A DNA stretch of 64,000 bases from Macrolepiota albuminosa (Eukaryota > Basidiomycota > Agaricomycetes > Agaricales > Agaricaceae): positions 2,156,183 to 2,220,182 of the forward strand of contig JAMWFC010000117.1 of assembly GCA_027475525.1 (NCBI GenBank), in the 5' to 3' direction. Below are positions 34,797 to 47,337 of this stretch, piece after piece; the stretch's first letter is position 1, and the number at the start of each line of letters is the position of its first letter. Both the position numbers and the translations under genes were made by a program. Below the pieces are notes generated by a model. That model ran no database searches, was not told the origin of the DNA, and saw nothing but the letters and a program-made list of their open reading frames with translations.

Positions 34797-36143
34797 ATGA
34801 GTAATGAAAAGTCTCCAGACCGTCACACTGGTTTTCCGCACCGCGATCACCTTGCCAAACCTCACGCTGAAGAGAGCGGTATCGACCGTGAAATTGAACG
34901 AACACAAGCCCGAACAGAGGCCTCACAAAAACTCATCGATGAAACCGTTAATGGTCTTCGCTCCCTCGATGATTTCTCCAAATGTCTTCAAGCCTTGAGC
35001 TTCAGTGCAGCAGAAGTAAAGGACAGCTTCGATGAAGTCTATCAGCGGCTTGAACTTCGCAAACAGAAAGCTCGTCAACTCGTCGTACCTTCCCGAGAAC
35101 CTACCCCTGAGGGTTTCACCGAAGAACAAGCTTCAGTCTTTAGTAACGAAAGAAGCTCCACCCTCTCAGATCAGTCTAGGACAAGTCGTGAGCAGTCACA
35201 AGCGGTGGAAGCAGCAGCTTGGGCAGCAATGCAAGCCAAATTGGACCACGTCTCGTCTTCTGTGGAAAATCCACCAGTAGGTCACCTTTTTGAAAGGCGG
35301 TCTGACTTCCTGGGTGCACGCAAAGAATCCCCTGAATTGTCGTCTATCCCCCAATCGGTGCTTGACGTTGCTCCACACCTGGCTCGCCTTCAGAGCAATG
35401 TGATCGCAGATCCCCATATCGGGGAAACTTGGAAGCTGCGTAGAGAATACGCTAAAGGGAGAATTGTTGAGGCTCTCATCAATCTGGGTCAATTCCAGCC
35501 ACTCAAGGATCCTATTTCGAGGGCAATTTGGAAGCTCGTTATCCTCGACCACTACGTTGACTTTGAAAAACTTTATGCAACGTTGGACCGCAGGTTTGAT
35601 CATCAGGGCGAGGTCATGGCAAACCATCCGGTACGATCTGAATCCGATTGGACCCGTGTTTTCGATGCGTGGATGGCTGCTGTTTTGGTCTTCTACCCCC
35701 ATCGCAGTGGAGAATTGGCATCTTACCGAGCTAAAATACTCGATTTTTTCCACTCAATTCCATCTGGTGCGGTAATTGCCATCCATTTTGACCGCGATGT
35801 TCGCAATCGCTATGCTCGAAATCCATTTCGAATGGATGATCAAAAGGCGCTGTATGTCCCTTTCCTTGCCCAAGTCTTTCGCGTATCATCGTTCAGTGCC
35901 GCGGGCACAAAGCGAGCTTCCTCCTCTCAGTCTCAACCTCGAAAACGTTCGTCGACTATATGCCAAAACTGGAACATGGGTTTCTGCAATTCTGATACGT
36001 GTCCGAGTAATCGTCGCCACAACATTTGCTGTGAGTGCTATGGTGGGCATCGGGCTCGAGACTCCAACGAATGTTTCGCAAAGCTCAAGCAGCGTCGGCA
36101 ACAATATAGAGCAGCCATGGGCTTTGTCACACAAAGCCAGTGA
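34797..36143 (+). CDS. Intact gag-like protein of a DIRS/Ngaro-type retroelement
   Basis: A single open frame of 448 codons with no intron. Residues about 1-130 are charged and helical (coiled-coil-like). Residues about 230-365 form a capsid-like region with AIWKLVILDHYVDFEKLYAT, RSESDWTRVFDAWMAAVLVF and YARNPFRMDD. A cysteine/histidine cluster at about 389-426 (CQNWNMGFC...CPSNRRHNICCEC..GH..C) is probably a zinc-binding nucleic-acid module. I recall this domain set from Agaricomycete proteins next to tyrosine-recombinase retroelements; that link is from memory. No RT or recombinase follows. It could be a lone retroelement ORF or a co-opted gag gene. Confidence 0.65.
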   Translation: MSNEKSPDRHTGFPHRDHLAKPHAEESGIDREIERTQARTEASQKLIDETVNGLRSLDDFSKCLQALSFSAAEVKDSFDEVYQRLELRKQKARQLVVPSREPTPEGFTEEQASVFSNERSSTLSDQSRTSREQSQAVEAAAWAAMQAKLDHVSSSVENPPVGHLFERRSDFLGARKESPELSSIPQSVLDVAPHLARLQSNVIADPHIGETWKLRREYAKGRIVEALINLGQFQPLKDPISRAIWKLVILDHYVDFEKLYATLDRRFDHQGEVMANHPVRSESDWTRVFDAWMAAVLVFYPHRSGELASYRAKILDFFHSIPSGAVIAIHFDRDVRNRYARNPFRMDDQKALYVPFLAQVFRVSSFSAAGTKRASSSQSQPRKRSSTICQNWNMGFCNSDTCPSNRRHNICCECYGGHRARDSNECFAKLKQRRQQYRAAMGFVTQSQ

Positions 36144-38079
36144 AGCCCATTTTTCTGGCCCTCATTCACTACGTCAACTTGATATGAGGAAGGATACTGA
36201 TTCCTCCTTCCACTTGAACAACGTTTTTGACGTGGATTTGTGTGGGATGGCAATGTTTCACCAATATCTCCATTAGCCCATGATACTGAGACTGCTCCCC
36301 TTCTAGCCTCCTGTAACCCAGTACATATTGTAATACTATAGTGTATACTTTAGTAACGGCGTGAACGCCGGTTAAATACTTTATCGTCTTTTATTTACTT
36401 ACTTCTTTTTCTTAATTTACTTTAGCTGAATACTCAGGACTTGGCTGATTCACTCAGATGCTAAGACATTTGGACTCTATTATCTGTAACTATGTTACAT
36501 TTTATTTTTTTTAAATCTTCAGTTTCTGGCATTCAGCTATTCATGCTTGGCAACAGTTCGAAAGTTTTGAACCTTATCAGCAACTCTATCAGCTTCTCAG
36601 CTTCTTTTGCACTGCCATTAAAAACTTCTGTCAGTCTGACATGATTGACCTTCCTAGAGACAAAACACCTGACATGCCCAACATGTCCAACAACCATCAT
36701 GAAAAACAGACATCAGGAGCATTTAAGTATATTTCTTTGTCAAAATGTGATGATGCTCATGACTCATCAACATCTGTAATCAATGAGGGCTTTGGCATGC
36801 CTAGCAAATTGTCTATGAAACAGATGATGGAGATATTGGACTCCACAGTGGAGGAAGAAAGCAAGGCAAAAGCTTTGTTCAGATCAGATGCAGGAGATGA
36901 GAGTTGGTCAAACACTACTCTGCAGATATTACACAGCTCACAGAGGTGCAGCCAGAATCTGACATAACAGAAAGTTTACCAATATAAGTCTCAAAATCAG
37001 AGCCTTACATAAAACAGCCTGCTGAGACAGTTTCATATATAAGATCTGGCATCTGCTATAACACCCCTCCTAGATTACCTGGGTTGTCTTTGCATACATA
37101 TAAAAGTGTACAATTAAGAATCAAGTGAGTTTAAGAGAGAGGACTCAGTGGTGGCTGAAAAGCTGATGCAGGATACACAGAAGAAGTCAGGTGCTCAGAC
37201 TTATAGCAAGGAGTTGTCATCTAATGATGAGAAACAGAACAAAGTATTGTCAATACTCAAAGTTTAATTAAAAATAGTACTTGCAAAATATCTGTAAGTG
37301 GTGAAAGAAATGACACAGGCCAGGCTGCAGTTATATGTGCTGAAGCACATGCAGATGATGTAGTGTTGCCAGCAGGTGATTCTGTATGTAGGGCACTAAA
37401 AAGTATATCAAATTGTTCACTTAAGTTTTTGAGCTATAAATATAACAATATATAAAGAAAAAAAAGTAAGATGTCTGACAGCTTCAGCAGTGACACCAAC
37501 AAGTTTGGTGGACTATGAGGAAGCATAGACTAATGTTGAAGAATATGATGCCTAACTCTGGCTATTTATTTATGACATCATTGTTTCATCATATTTACAT
37601 ATGTTTTTCTTTTTATTTCATCATGACATGTTTATTATATTATTATGACATACATACATATATTCATGATTATAAATATCTTGCTGCACACTGGAATCAT
37701 GTCATTTCTCAATATTGACTCTAGGTGCATTGTATATTTACATCATTACAAATTTGTACTTACACATCTCTCGATATTGACTTCAGTATTAAATATTGTC
37801 TACTACTGTACATAAATACACATACTGTTCTGCTATAATGCTGCATCAACTAATCATGCTCTGGTGATTAATAAGGCTATAGAGTGTCTGAATGAGCCAA
37901 AAGATTTCAATGAATTTCAAGAAGACTTTGTGTAAAGATGGGTAGCTGCCACAAGACAGAAGAATTTGTCAGAGTTGGCAGTACAGAATTGTAAAAAAAA
38001 CAATTTATGTCTGCAGAACTCCTTTTACAAAGCCTGTGACCACTGGTGACAAGCAGCAGTTGAGCAAGCATGGAGGCAG

Positions 38080-39770
38080 GCAAGAGTCAGATAAGGGACC
38101 AGCAAGGCTAATCAAGTAGTTAAACATTGCTAGAGAGCTTACAGTAGATTCAGTGTGTAGGCCAGCAAGAACACTGCTATTGTTTAGCTTGAGGATATTG
38201 TCAAGAGACTCCTTATTTCTTCCTTCTTTCTTCATTCATTTCTTTATTTCTTTCTTCATTCTTTCACCTTACTACTTTTATTTTTCTAACTCCTTTATTA
38301 GTACTACTTCCAGCCTTTGAAGTACTCTGATTCTCTAATTATTATTCAGACAAGTGTGGCCTTTCTGTTAGGAGACCAATTTCTGGATCATGTCCAACTC
38401 TTCTGAGCTTAGTCTGATGACATGCCTACTCTTAGCACATCCAAATAACTGCTTGGCCCATTCTATCCCTTTTATCTTCTAGTAGTCAGCCTGGATGAGT
38501 CATATGCATAGAGCTTACTCAGCATTGATTATTGTTAGTCATACTCAATTACATACTAAGGCTCAGTTAATTAAATAGTATTAGTAATAGCACAGCCACT
38601 AATATAATATATAAAGGCAGCCTGTAGATATTCTATTCATAGACTAGACAATAGCAGTGTTCTTCTGGCCTACATACTAAACTGACTGTAAGCTCTTTAG
38701 CAATGTCTGACTGCTTGGTTAGCCTTGCCAGTCTCTTGCTTGACTCTTGCTTGCTTTTATACTCCTGCTTGTTACTAGTGCTTACTGGCTCTGTAGAAGA
38801 AGCTCCATAGACATTAAGCATACAATGTTTCTCATTGATATATGTTTTACCATCCTGCAAGAGCCATCTGCTGATTTTGTGAAATTCCTAGTAATATATA
38901 AAAAAGGTGTCAAGAGAGTATATGCTGCTGTTGAATGTATCCTGGACCAGTTTCTGAAGTTTGTTTACCCTGTATCTAGTAGATTCTTTGGTGCCAGGGT
39001 ACAACTGGATGACTACTGCTTTCTAATCTTCATAGAAGGCTCTTTCAGCTGGTTGAGCACTAGAATAAGAGGTGGCAAATTCAGAGAGACCAGTCCAAGT
39101 TTCTGTCATATTATAAGATACATAGCATGCTGCATATTCCTTCATTTGTGTAGAGTCAGTAACCTCACAATCCTGAAACAAATATTTTAATCCTTTGAAA
39201 TATTGGGAGAGCTCTCTAGATTTAAACTCATCTCACTTAAGCACAGAAAAATAGTTGCATGGTGGCATGTGCTGAGAGTGTAAGGACAACCTTTAGAGGC
39301 TATGGCTCAGTCACATCACTAGCAGAGGGAGATTCAAAGTATATTAAAGTATATACTAACAATATCATGATAACTACTCACCTGGCAGAGAGATCTAAAG
39401 AAAACAAGTTTGAGGATTCTCTATGCCAGGAATTATGCTTTTGAGGCCTCAAAAGCATGAGAAACAACTGTACAGGACAACAAAACCTTAAAAACTTGAA
39501 CATTGCCTAAATAAACAATTACACAAGCAAGGCAGGAAAGCTCTGGATTTTGAAAGTTAGAAAGGCAAACTTTGGCTTATATAAGCTGTCTGTATGTAGT
39601 GCTAAAAGGGCCACACTTGTCTGAATGATAATTAGAGAACCAAAGCATCTCAGAGACTGAAAGTAGTATTAATAGACAGAGTTGAAAGAATAGTAGCAGT
39701 AAGACAAAAAGATAAAAGAAGAAATAAGAAAATGAATGAAGAAAGAAGAAAGGAATAAAGAGTGAAAAAG
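38080..39770. repeat. Nested inverted repeats
   Basis: The part at about 38090-38195 (GGACCAGCAAGGCTAATCAA) recurs inverted at about 38640-38745. The part at about 38210-38400, ending ACAAGTGTGGCC, recurs inverted at about 39605-39765, starting GGCCACACTTGTCTGAATGA. Both arms of the second pair carry the same T/C- or A/G-rich runs. They could be remains of two nested DNA transposons or MITEs. The copies are imperfect. Confidence 0.6.
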
Positions 39771-42700
39771 AGAAGAAACAAGGAGTTCTCTGACAAAGAA
39801 AGTGGTTCTATGATAGATACCTTGCCATGCTAAGGTAAAGGAGAGGTATGAGTTGTTGGCAATGAGAGAAGTGAATTAAAAAGCTGCAAAAGGGGTGTTA
39901 ATGGAGGTGAGAGTGTCAAAGACTATATAGCACTAAGAAGTGATACTAAAGGATTGTCAGCACTAAGATCATATTCAAGAAAACACAGATAGAAATTAGG
40001 AATATTATGTACAGTAAGCTTGTTTTCAGCATTTTGTAGTTCCTATATTAAGATATAATGCAGCAAGGCACCAGAAAGTTGAAGTGTAAAAGAGAAAAAG
40101 TAGAAGAGATATATGCCTTCTGCTAACTGCTCTAGCAAACAGCACTTTCTTTGGAGATGAGTTTCTGGTAGAATTTTGCTATAGTGACAAACACAAAGTT
40201 TGTTGGTTGGTAATAGAGACATGGTGGCCAATAAGCAAGATAGACTCTATTAAGAGGTTGATATGAGATAAATGTGAAGAAAAAGATATAAAAACACATT
40301 GTGTTATTGTGATCGCTGTTGTTGTGTGGAATGGCCTAGTAGAAAGAACAGGTCCTCTGCAACCTGTAGTGAGGCAATGAGCATCAGTAGCTATAAGCAG
40401 TAATAATATCAAATAAATTCAAGAATAAAAAAGAGACAATAAAAACTCACATTCTTTAGCCTCATTGAAAAAAAAGACTTGAGCAGTGACTCATGCACAT
40501 TTGCCTCTTAAATCTGCAGCTGCTAAAGTCAGCACTTCTAGCAAGTAGCCACAAGTTTTGTGAATAGCTAAATATAGGAAAATTTTTGAGTCAAGAATAG
40601 TAGATAAAAAACAAACAGATAAAAATCACATGACTATATAACATTTCAAAAATTTTAACTCTTTTTTGAATGTTAATAGAGGTTTTAGACCAAGTAAGTT
40701 AAGGTCGGTGCCATATATTAAATGTAGCTCAGTTTGTTATTGATATTGAATGTATATAACAGTTGAAGAGCATGGAAGCTGTTGAAGTCAATGATACTAG
40801 GAGCTAAATTAATGAGCACCATATAAATGTATATACTGACAGCATTTAAATTCCCAGCTTTTACTTTTTGAAATATGTTAAGCAATAGCCAGAGGACAGG
40901 CAATCTAAACATATGGAATTTGCTAAAACTGAATTGGATCTAAGATACTGGCAAGGAAGCACAACAGATGTGTAACCATGACATGCAGCCCACATATTTT
41001 TGAAAGTAACTTCTTCTTTTTGACTTGTGTCTTGACAGACAATGAATATTTACAAAATTCCATCACTTGTGCAATATACTTTGTTAATCTTAACACTGGA
41101 AATAAAGCTCCAGGCTCAGGGATTGCTGTTCCTCTAACTTACAATGACCCTGGTCAAGGCAGAAACTTTTTTAATAGAATTTTAGATCCTCATCGATATG
41201 TAATTATTCTTATCACTGACATACTATTCTGAATTAAAGAGAACAGTTAATCTTTACAAATGAGCAATTTCATACATATTTGTAATTAAAACATATACTA
41301 AATAATTCTACAATGTCACTAGACTTGTACCTGCAAGGCTTTGACTGCTGTAACTCAATGGTGTGGCAATCTATGATAACAAATTACTAACAGTATCATG
41401 CAGAAGTCAACTTCTCAGAGCCTTAGTATTTTCTGGAACTTCAAAGAGGGTTATTTGATGCTTGAGGGCCAACTGCATCAAATATGCTCTGCTTTAGTTT
41501 TATTAATTAGTATTCTTATATTAATAATAGATAGAATATATGCTATGCAAAGTGTTGACAAGCCAGACTTCTAATTTGTATTTAATGTGCAGCTATAAGC
41601 AAGTAATTTAAAGTTGATCAACTACTATATATTTTTTGAATATGCTTCTTAGCTGCACCTGCCATTTGCTATGCATGCTGATGTATTTGTTCATTGTAGC
41701 AGCATATCATAAAGTAGTATATTATTCTCTGATATTTATATATTGGTTAATTCTATTTATGAACTTCATAAACTCTATAAATCCATGTTACACACTATGA
41801 CATCGAGCTGCTAGTTACAGTATTGTTGTTCAACGTTCAACATTTGACAAAGACATATTTTAAATTATTTACTAGCTAGAAGCAGAGGTTGGGACAATTT
41901 TGATGATGCTTTTGTTCTCAGTATTTTCTATAGGCTCAGTTTGATATGCCATGATTATGCTTTGTAACAGTGGCAACATATTATTCTCTGCCATCCTGTG
42001 GCCATCTCTCTTCTACATCTGTTAGGTGCTGGCTGCAGAGGCACTTTTTTAGATTCAGAATTAGTGGCCTTTGTAGTAGAGTACCTTGAAGTTCTTTGTT
42101 TCAAGAAAAAATAATACAATGATAGGGTCATATATTGTCTTTAATGAGGAAAACTACTTGATTATTGTTGTGAACTTTAGTTATAGCAATAGGTGGTATA
42201 TTTGACTTACAATATATATCATACACCGTTGAGTTGTACAAAGATTTTATGTACTTATTTATTTTATTATGTTACAGTATGACATAAGTTCATAGGGTTT
42301 ATGGAGTTCATAGGGTTTACAAATAGTTATAGCCTTATACATTCTATGATTATGGTGCTTTAATATATTGCAAGACTTTTCTCTGCTGTCTGGACATCTA
42401 CTGATTTGAGAATCTACAGCTCATAAAATTATATAAGCTTACAATCAAATTTCACAAGATCAAATGTCAGAAACTCTTCCTCTATAGCTTTTTCAAGTTT
42501 TACAAGACAAACTAGATGGCAGACTTTTCAACTAGTCTGACAGCGTTGACCAACTTAGCTGTATTTATCATGTTTTTGCAAAATTCTGATTTTTAAGCTA
42601 GATTCTATATTGTTTATTAGAAAAACTCAATGTCCATATTAGTTATTTTCTTTTCTACATTTTCTTAAATTCATTAATTTGATTTAGTGCAAATATCACA

Positions 42701-44280
42701 TTCAAACTCATTGTTACTATACCTTCTGGCCCTCTCTAAATACTCCTTGTAGCATCTTTTGTTATTCTCTCAAGCCACAAATCTAAGATGATTGTAACAT
42801 CTTACATATTTAGATGCTTTTCATATTTACTTTACTATACTATGCAAGTTTTTTTGCAGGCATCTATTGACAGCTGCAATATTTCCTTCTTACACAAAGC
42901 TATAATGCAAAAACACAAAATTGTGCTTTCTTTCACAGGCACTTCAAATCCCATAGTGTAATTATTATAGGTAATGTTTATACAGAAATAATAGTTTTTG
43001 AATCAATAAAGGAACTAAGTCTGTTAAGAACTAGACAATGTAACAAAATCGAATAAATTAATGTAAATACCATGATGTAGTAATTATTTATATAAACATG
43101 TTGTTAATAGATTATAGAAGTAATAAAATCATTTATTGAAATGCTTTAGCATTGTCAGATCTTTTGCTTAGTGCATTGTCTTTGCCAACTGAAAATGCAA
43201 TGCTACATCCTTTTTTGTTTGCTGCAAACAATCCTTGTCTGACTGATAGTTGTCATAGACTCAATAAAAATTGCCTGCTACACTGTACTGTGTAAAAGAG
43301 AATTGTTTCTCACCTTTAATAATAGGGATGTTTGAGTGGTTTAATATAAAGGATTGAATCAAAATAGTTGATCTAAGTAGAAATTTAATAATTAAATTAA
43401 AATCTCAAAGAATAAAATGCTTTCTAATATTTGAATTGAAGTTTTCAAAGACCATAATAGTACAAAGACCCAATGCCAAGTTTGCATTAATATGAGAACA
43501 TGTTACAGTACAGGGACTAATATTGAATATGCATGCAGCAAAAACACTGCTTGAAAAATTATGGCATAAAAAATCATCTTTATTCAAAAGGCTTTTTAAA
43601 GTACTCTTATAGTAATTGAATAGAATAAAGACATAGCATTGTAGTATTAATAATCTGAAACTTGCAATGTATTGAAAAGCCTCTATTTTAAGTAGACAAT
43701 TAAGTATTTCAAGATGCAAATCAAGTGTGAGCTTGAAATTGCCAGGTTTCTAGACAAAACAATTTATAAATTTCAAAGAAGTTATTATTTACCTCTCTCC
43801 ACTGTTATAAAAGATCTTGCTATTGACAGATGCAAATGTATCTTATGCATGCTGCTGTTTATTCAAATCTTGCTATGCTATTTTTATTTCCAACTCTGCT
43901 TCTGCAATTGTATGAGTTTAAAAATCATTACAAGGACACAAAGATAACTAGCTAAAATTCCAATCTGTCAACATGCTGAGTCAAGCAGTCAGTGAAGAAT
44001 ACTGTTATAACAGTATTTAAAAATCAATTGATACAATGTTGGATCAGACAACTCATCATCCATTCCATTCTACTAACTTCAAACTACAGGTCTAAAGTTG
44101 AGCTACTGTCAGCCTATATTTTGGGACCTGCCTACAACATTCCATCTATCTAGATGAAGATATAGTCATATCTTCAAAAACAATACTTGTACTTAATATC
44201 TTTGCATTAGCATATTATCTTTGAGTAATTTTTTTTGATAGGATCAGCTCTTTGTGCTCTTTGTGCAGTGTGCTTTTTTT

Positions 44281-44690
44281 GTTAATAGGTATCTCTAAAA
44301 TAGAAATGAAATCAATAGCCTGTAAAAATTTCTTCATCTAATACTGGTATAGAACTGATAGGGGACCCTTCTTGTTGAGCATCTACTTCATTATTTTTAT
44401 TATTATATAGCTATATTAAATACAGAGATTGATCCTGCAATATGGTATTGACATTGAATGAAAAATGCATATATCCTTTTTCTGTTGATAGATATCTTTA
44501 AAATAGAAATGAAATTAATAGCCTGTAAAAATTCCTTCATTTAATATTGATTTAGAACTGATAGAAGACCCTTCTTGTTGAGCATCTACTTTATTATCTC
44601 TATTATTGTATGGCTGTACTAAGCACAGAGATTGATCTTGCAATATGATATTGGCATTGAATGAAAAATGCATATGAATTTTTATTAGAA
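44281..44690. repeat. Imperfect tandem repeat, period about 203 bp
   Basis: The segment containing AATAGCCTGTAAAAATTTCT and GACCCTTCTTGTTGAGCATC at 44281-44480 is repeated at 44484-44690 with about one change per ten bases, mostly transitions. Two units only. Confidence 0.75.
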
Positions 44691-45169
44691 AAAAATATAT
44701 ATAAATTAATATTCTTTTTAAAGAAAATACACTATTGTAGCATAAATAATATTGTCATTAAGGTCCATGCAATTGTTAAATGTGGCTTAATCATGCATAA
44801 AAAAAAAGAAGAATTAAAGACTCACTTATTATAACAATTTTAAGCTGCCAAAAAAATTGTCCTACCTATTGCATATATATACTTATATGCAATAATAGTT
44901 AAGCACACAATATATTTTATTTTATATATAAAAATGATTGCCAAAACTTGTTGCATACAATAACATCTGTTTTTTTAATATCAAACTGTAGCTTTTTTAC
45001 TAAGCTCTATTGTAGTAGCTCTATACAAAGACTCCACAGCCTTTTATACTTGTGTAGCTATTAGCTGGTGTGTTAAACAACTGACATTGCTTGCTAGCCA
45101 ATCTAACAATTAAAGGTTTATTGATGTTGAGTTTGGAGCATATTCTGAGCTTTTGAGTGCCTTATATGC

Positions 45170-46092
45170 TGATAAAACCACACATAAGCTAGATACATCA
45201 ATAGCAGATTTAGCACCAACTTCAGACACTTTGCTGCACATGTTTTAAACTTAGCATGCACAATTTATTTGTTTTAGGCTATATTCAACAGCTATGCATG
45301 GCAAGTAACAGATCTAATCAGTAATAATACTGGCAAATGACATCACTCTATCAGCAAATAGTATAGCTAGCCAATAGCAGCATTTATAACTTAGAATAAT
45401 AGCATTTTTCCATGATAGACAGCCTAGCATTTTATCTTGATGCTTGATACTTTTTTGCACTCTCTCTTGACTTAGGCAGACAGCATTCTTGTAGACTTCT
45501 CATTATTTAGTTTTAATGTGTGGTGTTTACTTACATTCTTTTTAGTTTACTGCTCCTTGGCAATGCTTAGCTATTTAGTGATGGTAAATTCATTTTTACT
45601 ATAAATACTTATTGTTGTTACTAGTTAAAAACACAAAACAGAGTACTCAGTTTATATCCTACTTCTGCTCAGTTCACTTTACAGTTCAGATTTTTTCTGT
45701 GCTGATTTAGTTCAAAATCACCAACTGTCTGAACACTTCTTGTCTGCTTGCTGCAGTTATTCATATAGAATCTACATGTCTTGCACCTACAGCAGGTACT
45801 ACACAACTTAGTCATTGCTAAGCTTCTAGTTTTCTTGCTGCTCTCATTGCTGCTTTTTACTTATCTTTATTTCTTTTCTATTTAAATGCACTTATTTGTT
45901 AATACACTATCCTTATTGACATCTCTTACTAACTATTCTTATCAACATTTACTATTTCTTGCTATTTAAACTTGTTTCTGACTTGTTCTCTGAAACCTAG
46001 GACTTTTTTACATATTTAGCATGCTCAACACATATTTCCAGGTTAGTAGCTATAAACCAAGTCTGCTACTGACCAAATCTTAGGCATTATCA
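45170..46092 (+). repeat. Solo LTR, copy 4, heavily mutated
   Basis: It starts TGATAAAACCACACATAAGC and ends TTAGGCATTATCA. It aligns along its length to the inverse of 49262-50236, including the TATAAATA box and AACACAAAACAGAGTACTC. Almost all differences are C-to-T or G-to-A. No clear target duplication (ATGC against AATT), so the boundary or flanks have changed. It could also be one LTR of a decayed element running to the right. Confidence 0.75.
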
Positions 46093-47337
46093 AATTAGAG
46101 CCTACTGCAAGAAATTTTAGAGCACAATTCTGCCAGAAACATGTCTTCAGTGTAAGTGTTGTCTGTTAGAGCAGTCAGCAGAAGGCATTGCCTCTTCCTA
46201 CTTATCAACTCCTCAACCATCTGGTGCCTCACTGAGTCTTATTCTCATACAGGAACTACAGAATGCCACTGTAGATGACTTTTCTGATATCTTTCCATGT
46301 TTTCTTAATTTTAGTACTGGCAATCTCTTAGCATTGCCACTTGCCACTTCACAGCATTTTATTCCTCCTACCCCTTTAACCTCTCTTTTCTAACTTATTA
46401 TTTCCTATACATCTTTACCAACTTTTAGAACCTCATTGCCACCACCTTCTTTTCTGCACAGTAATAGGCTTCTATTCAGACTAAGTGCATCAAGAGATAT
46501 TATAAGCCTACCAATGCTTGTCAGTCTGAAGACTCAAGCAATTTTCTGGGATTCAGGACATTTCTGGCTTTTGCTTCTCAATACAGACTTTACTTGGCAA
46601 TCTCAATCACTATTCACTATCAACTATTCACTGACTTTAAGGACTCAGAAGACTCAGGACTCATAGCATTAGCACAATAATGAGGAGGTAACTTTGGTCA
46701 AATCTCAATCAATTCTAGAAGAGAATAGCATTAGACACTACTATTTGTTGAAGCACCTCAATTAGAAGTATAAAAAATTCATGTCAACAGGACAGAATAT
46801 ACTAAAGCCCAACTCTTTGGCCTATTAGAAAGTGGTATAATGTTAGTGCCAGAGTTAGCACTTTTAGATTACAGCATCTGTCAAGAATTTTCTAACTATA
46901 TCCCAGAGTATCCTGGCCAATCAGGCTTATATTAAAAAATGAGCAGACTTATATAATTTTAAGTAGTTTTAAAGTCACTGCAGCCAATAAGCTGTACTGC
47001 CATTAATTGCCATTACCCATATGCTGCCAGTCACTGTTGACAGGTTGCTGTTAGCTGCATGTAATGAAGTTACAGGTTTGAAAGAGCTTAGTGGTCATGT
47101 TATACAGAATCAGACCAGTCTGGTTTATTAACTATGTAGTATGATACAAATATAAGCTGCTGAGTAAGCAGCAGGTATCTAAGTATTTATAATTATGTAA
47201 ATAATATTATATATAATAAATATAATATAATATTCTACTACTATACTAAGTAAAAGCTATATGGCCAACATCACATAGCGGACTATGCTATATACTCCTC
47301 AATCAGACCGAACTACAGTCTCAAAGCACCACAACAG
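46093..47337. other. AT-rich decayed sequence, no gene seen
   Basis: It follows LTR copy 4. If that copy is a 5' LTR, this would be its internal region, but no gag motif can be read. Only short ORFs. Confidence 0.5.

Larger units (their letters stand above)
36144..45169. other. AT-rich, CpG-poor repeat graveyard, no intact gene
   Basis: From about 36.35 kb the base composition drops sharply and CG dinucleotides become rare while TG and CA are common, as expected from methylation-linked C-to-T decay or RIP-like mutation. ORFs are short and without motifs; the longest (36641-36967, 108 codons) may be a decayed coding fragment. A short hairpin AACGGCGTGAACGCCGGTT lies at 36355-36373 just after the gag-like gene. 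Inverted and tandem repeats are listed separately. Confidence 0.75.
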
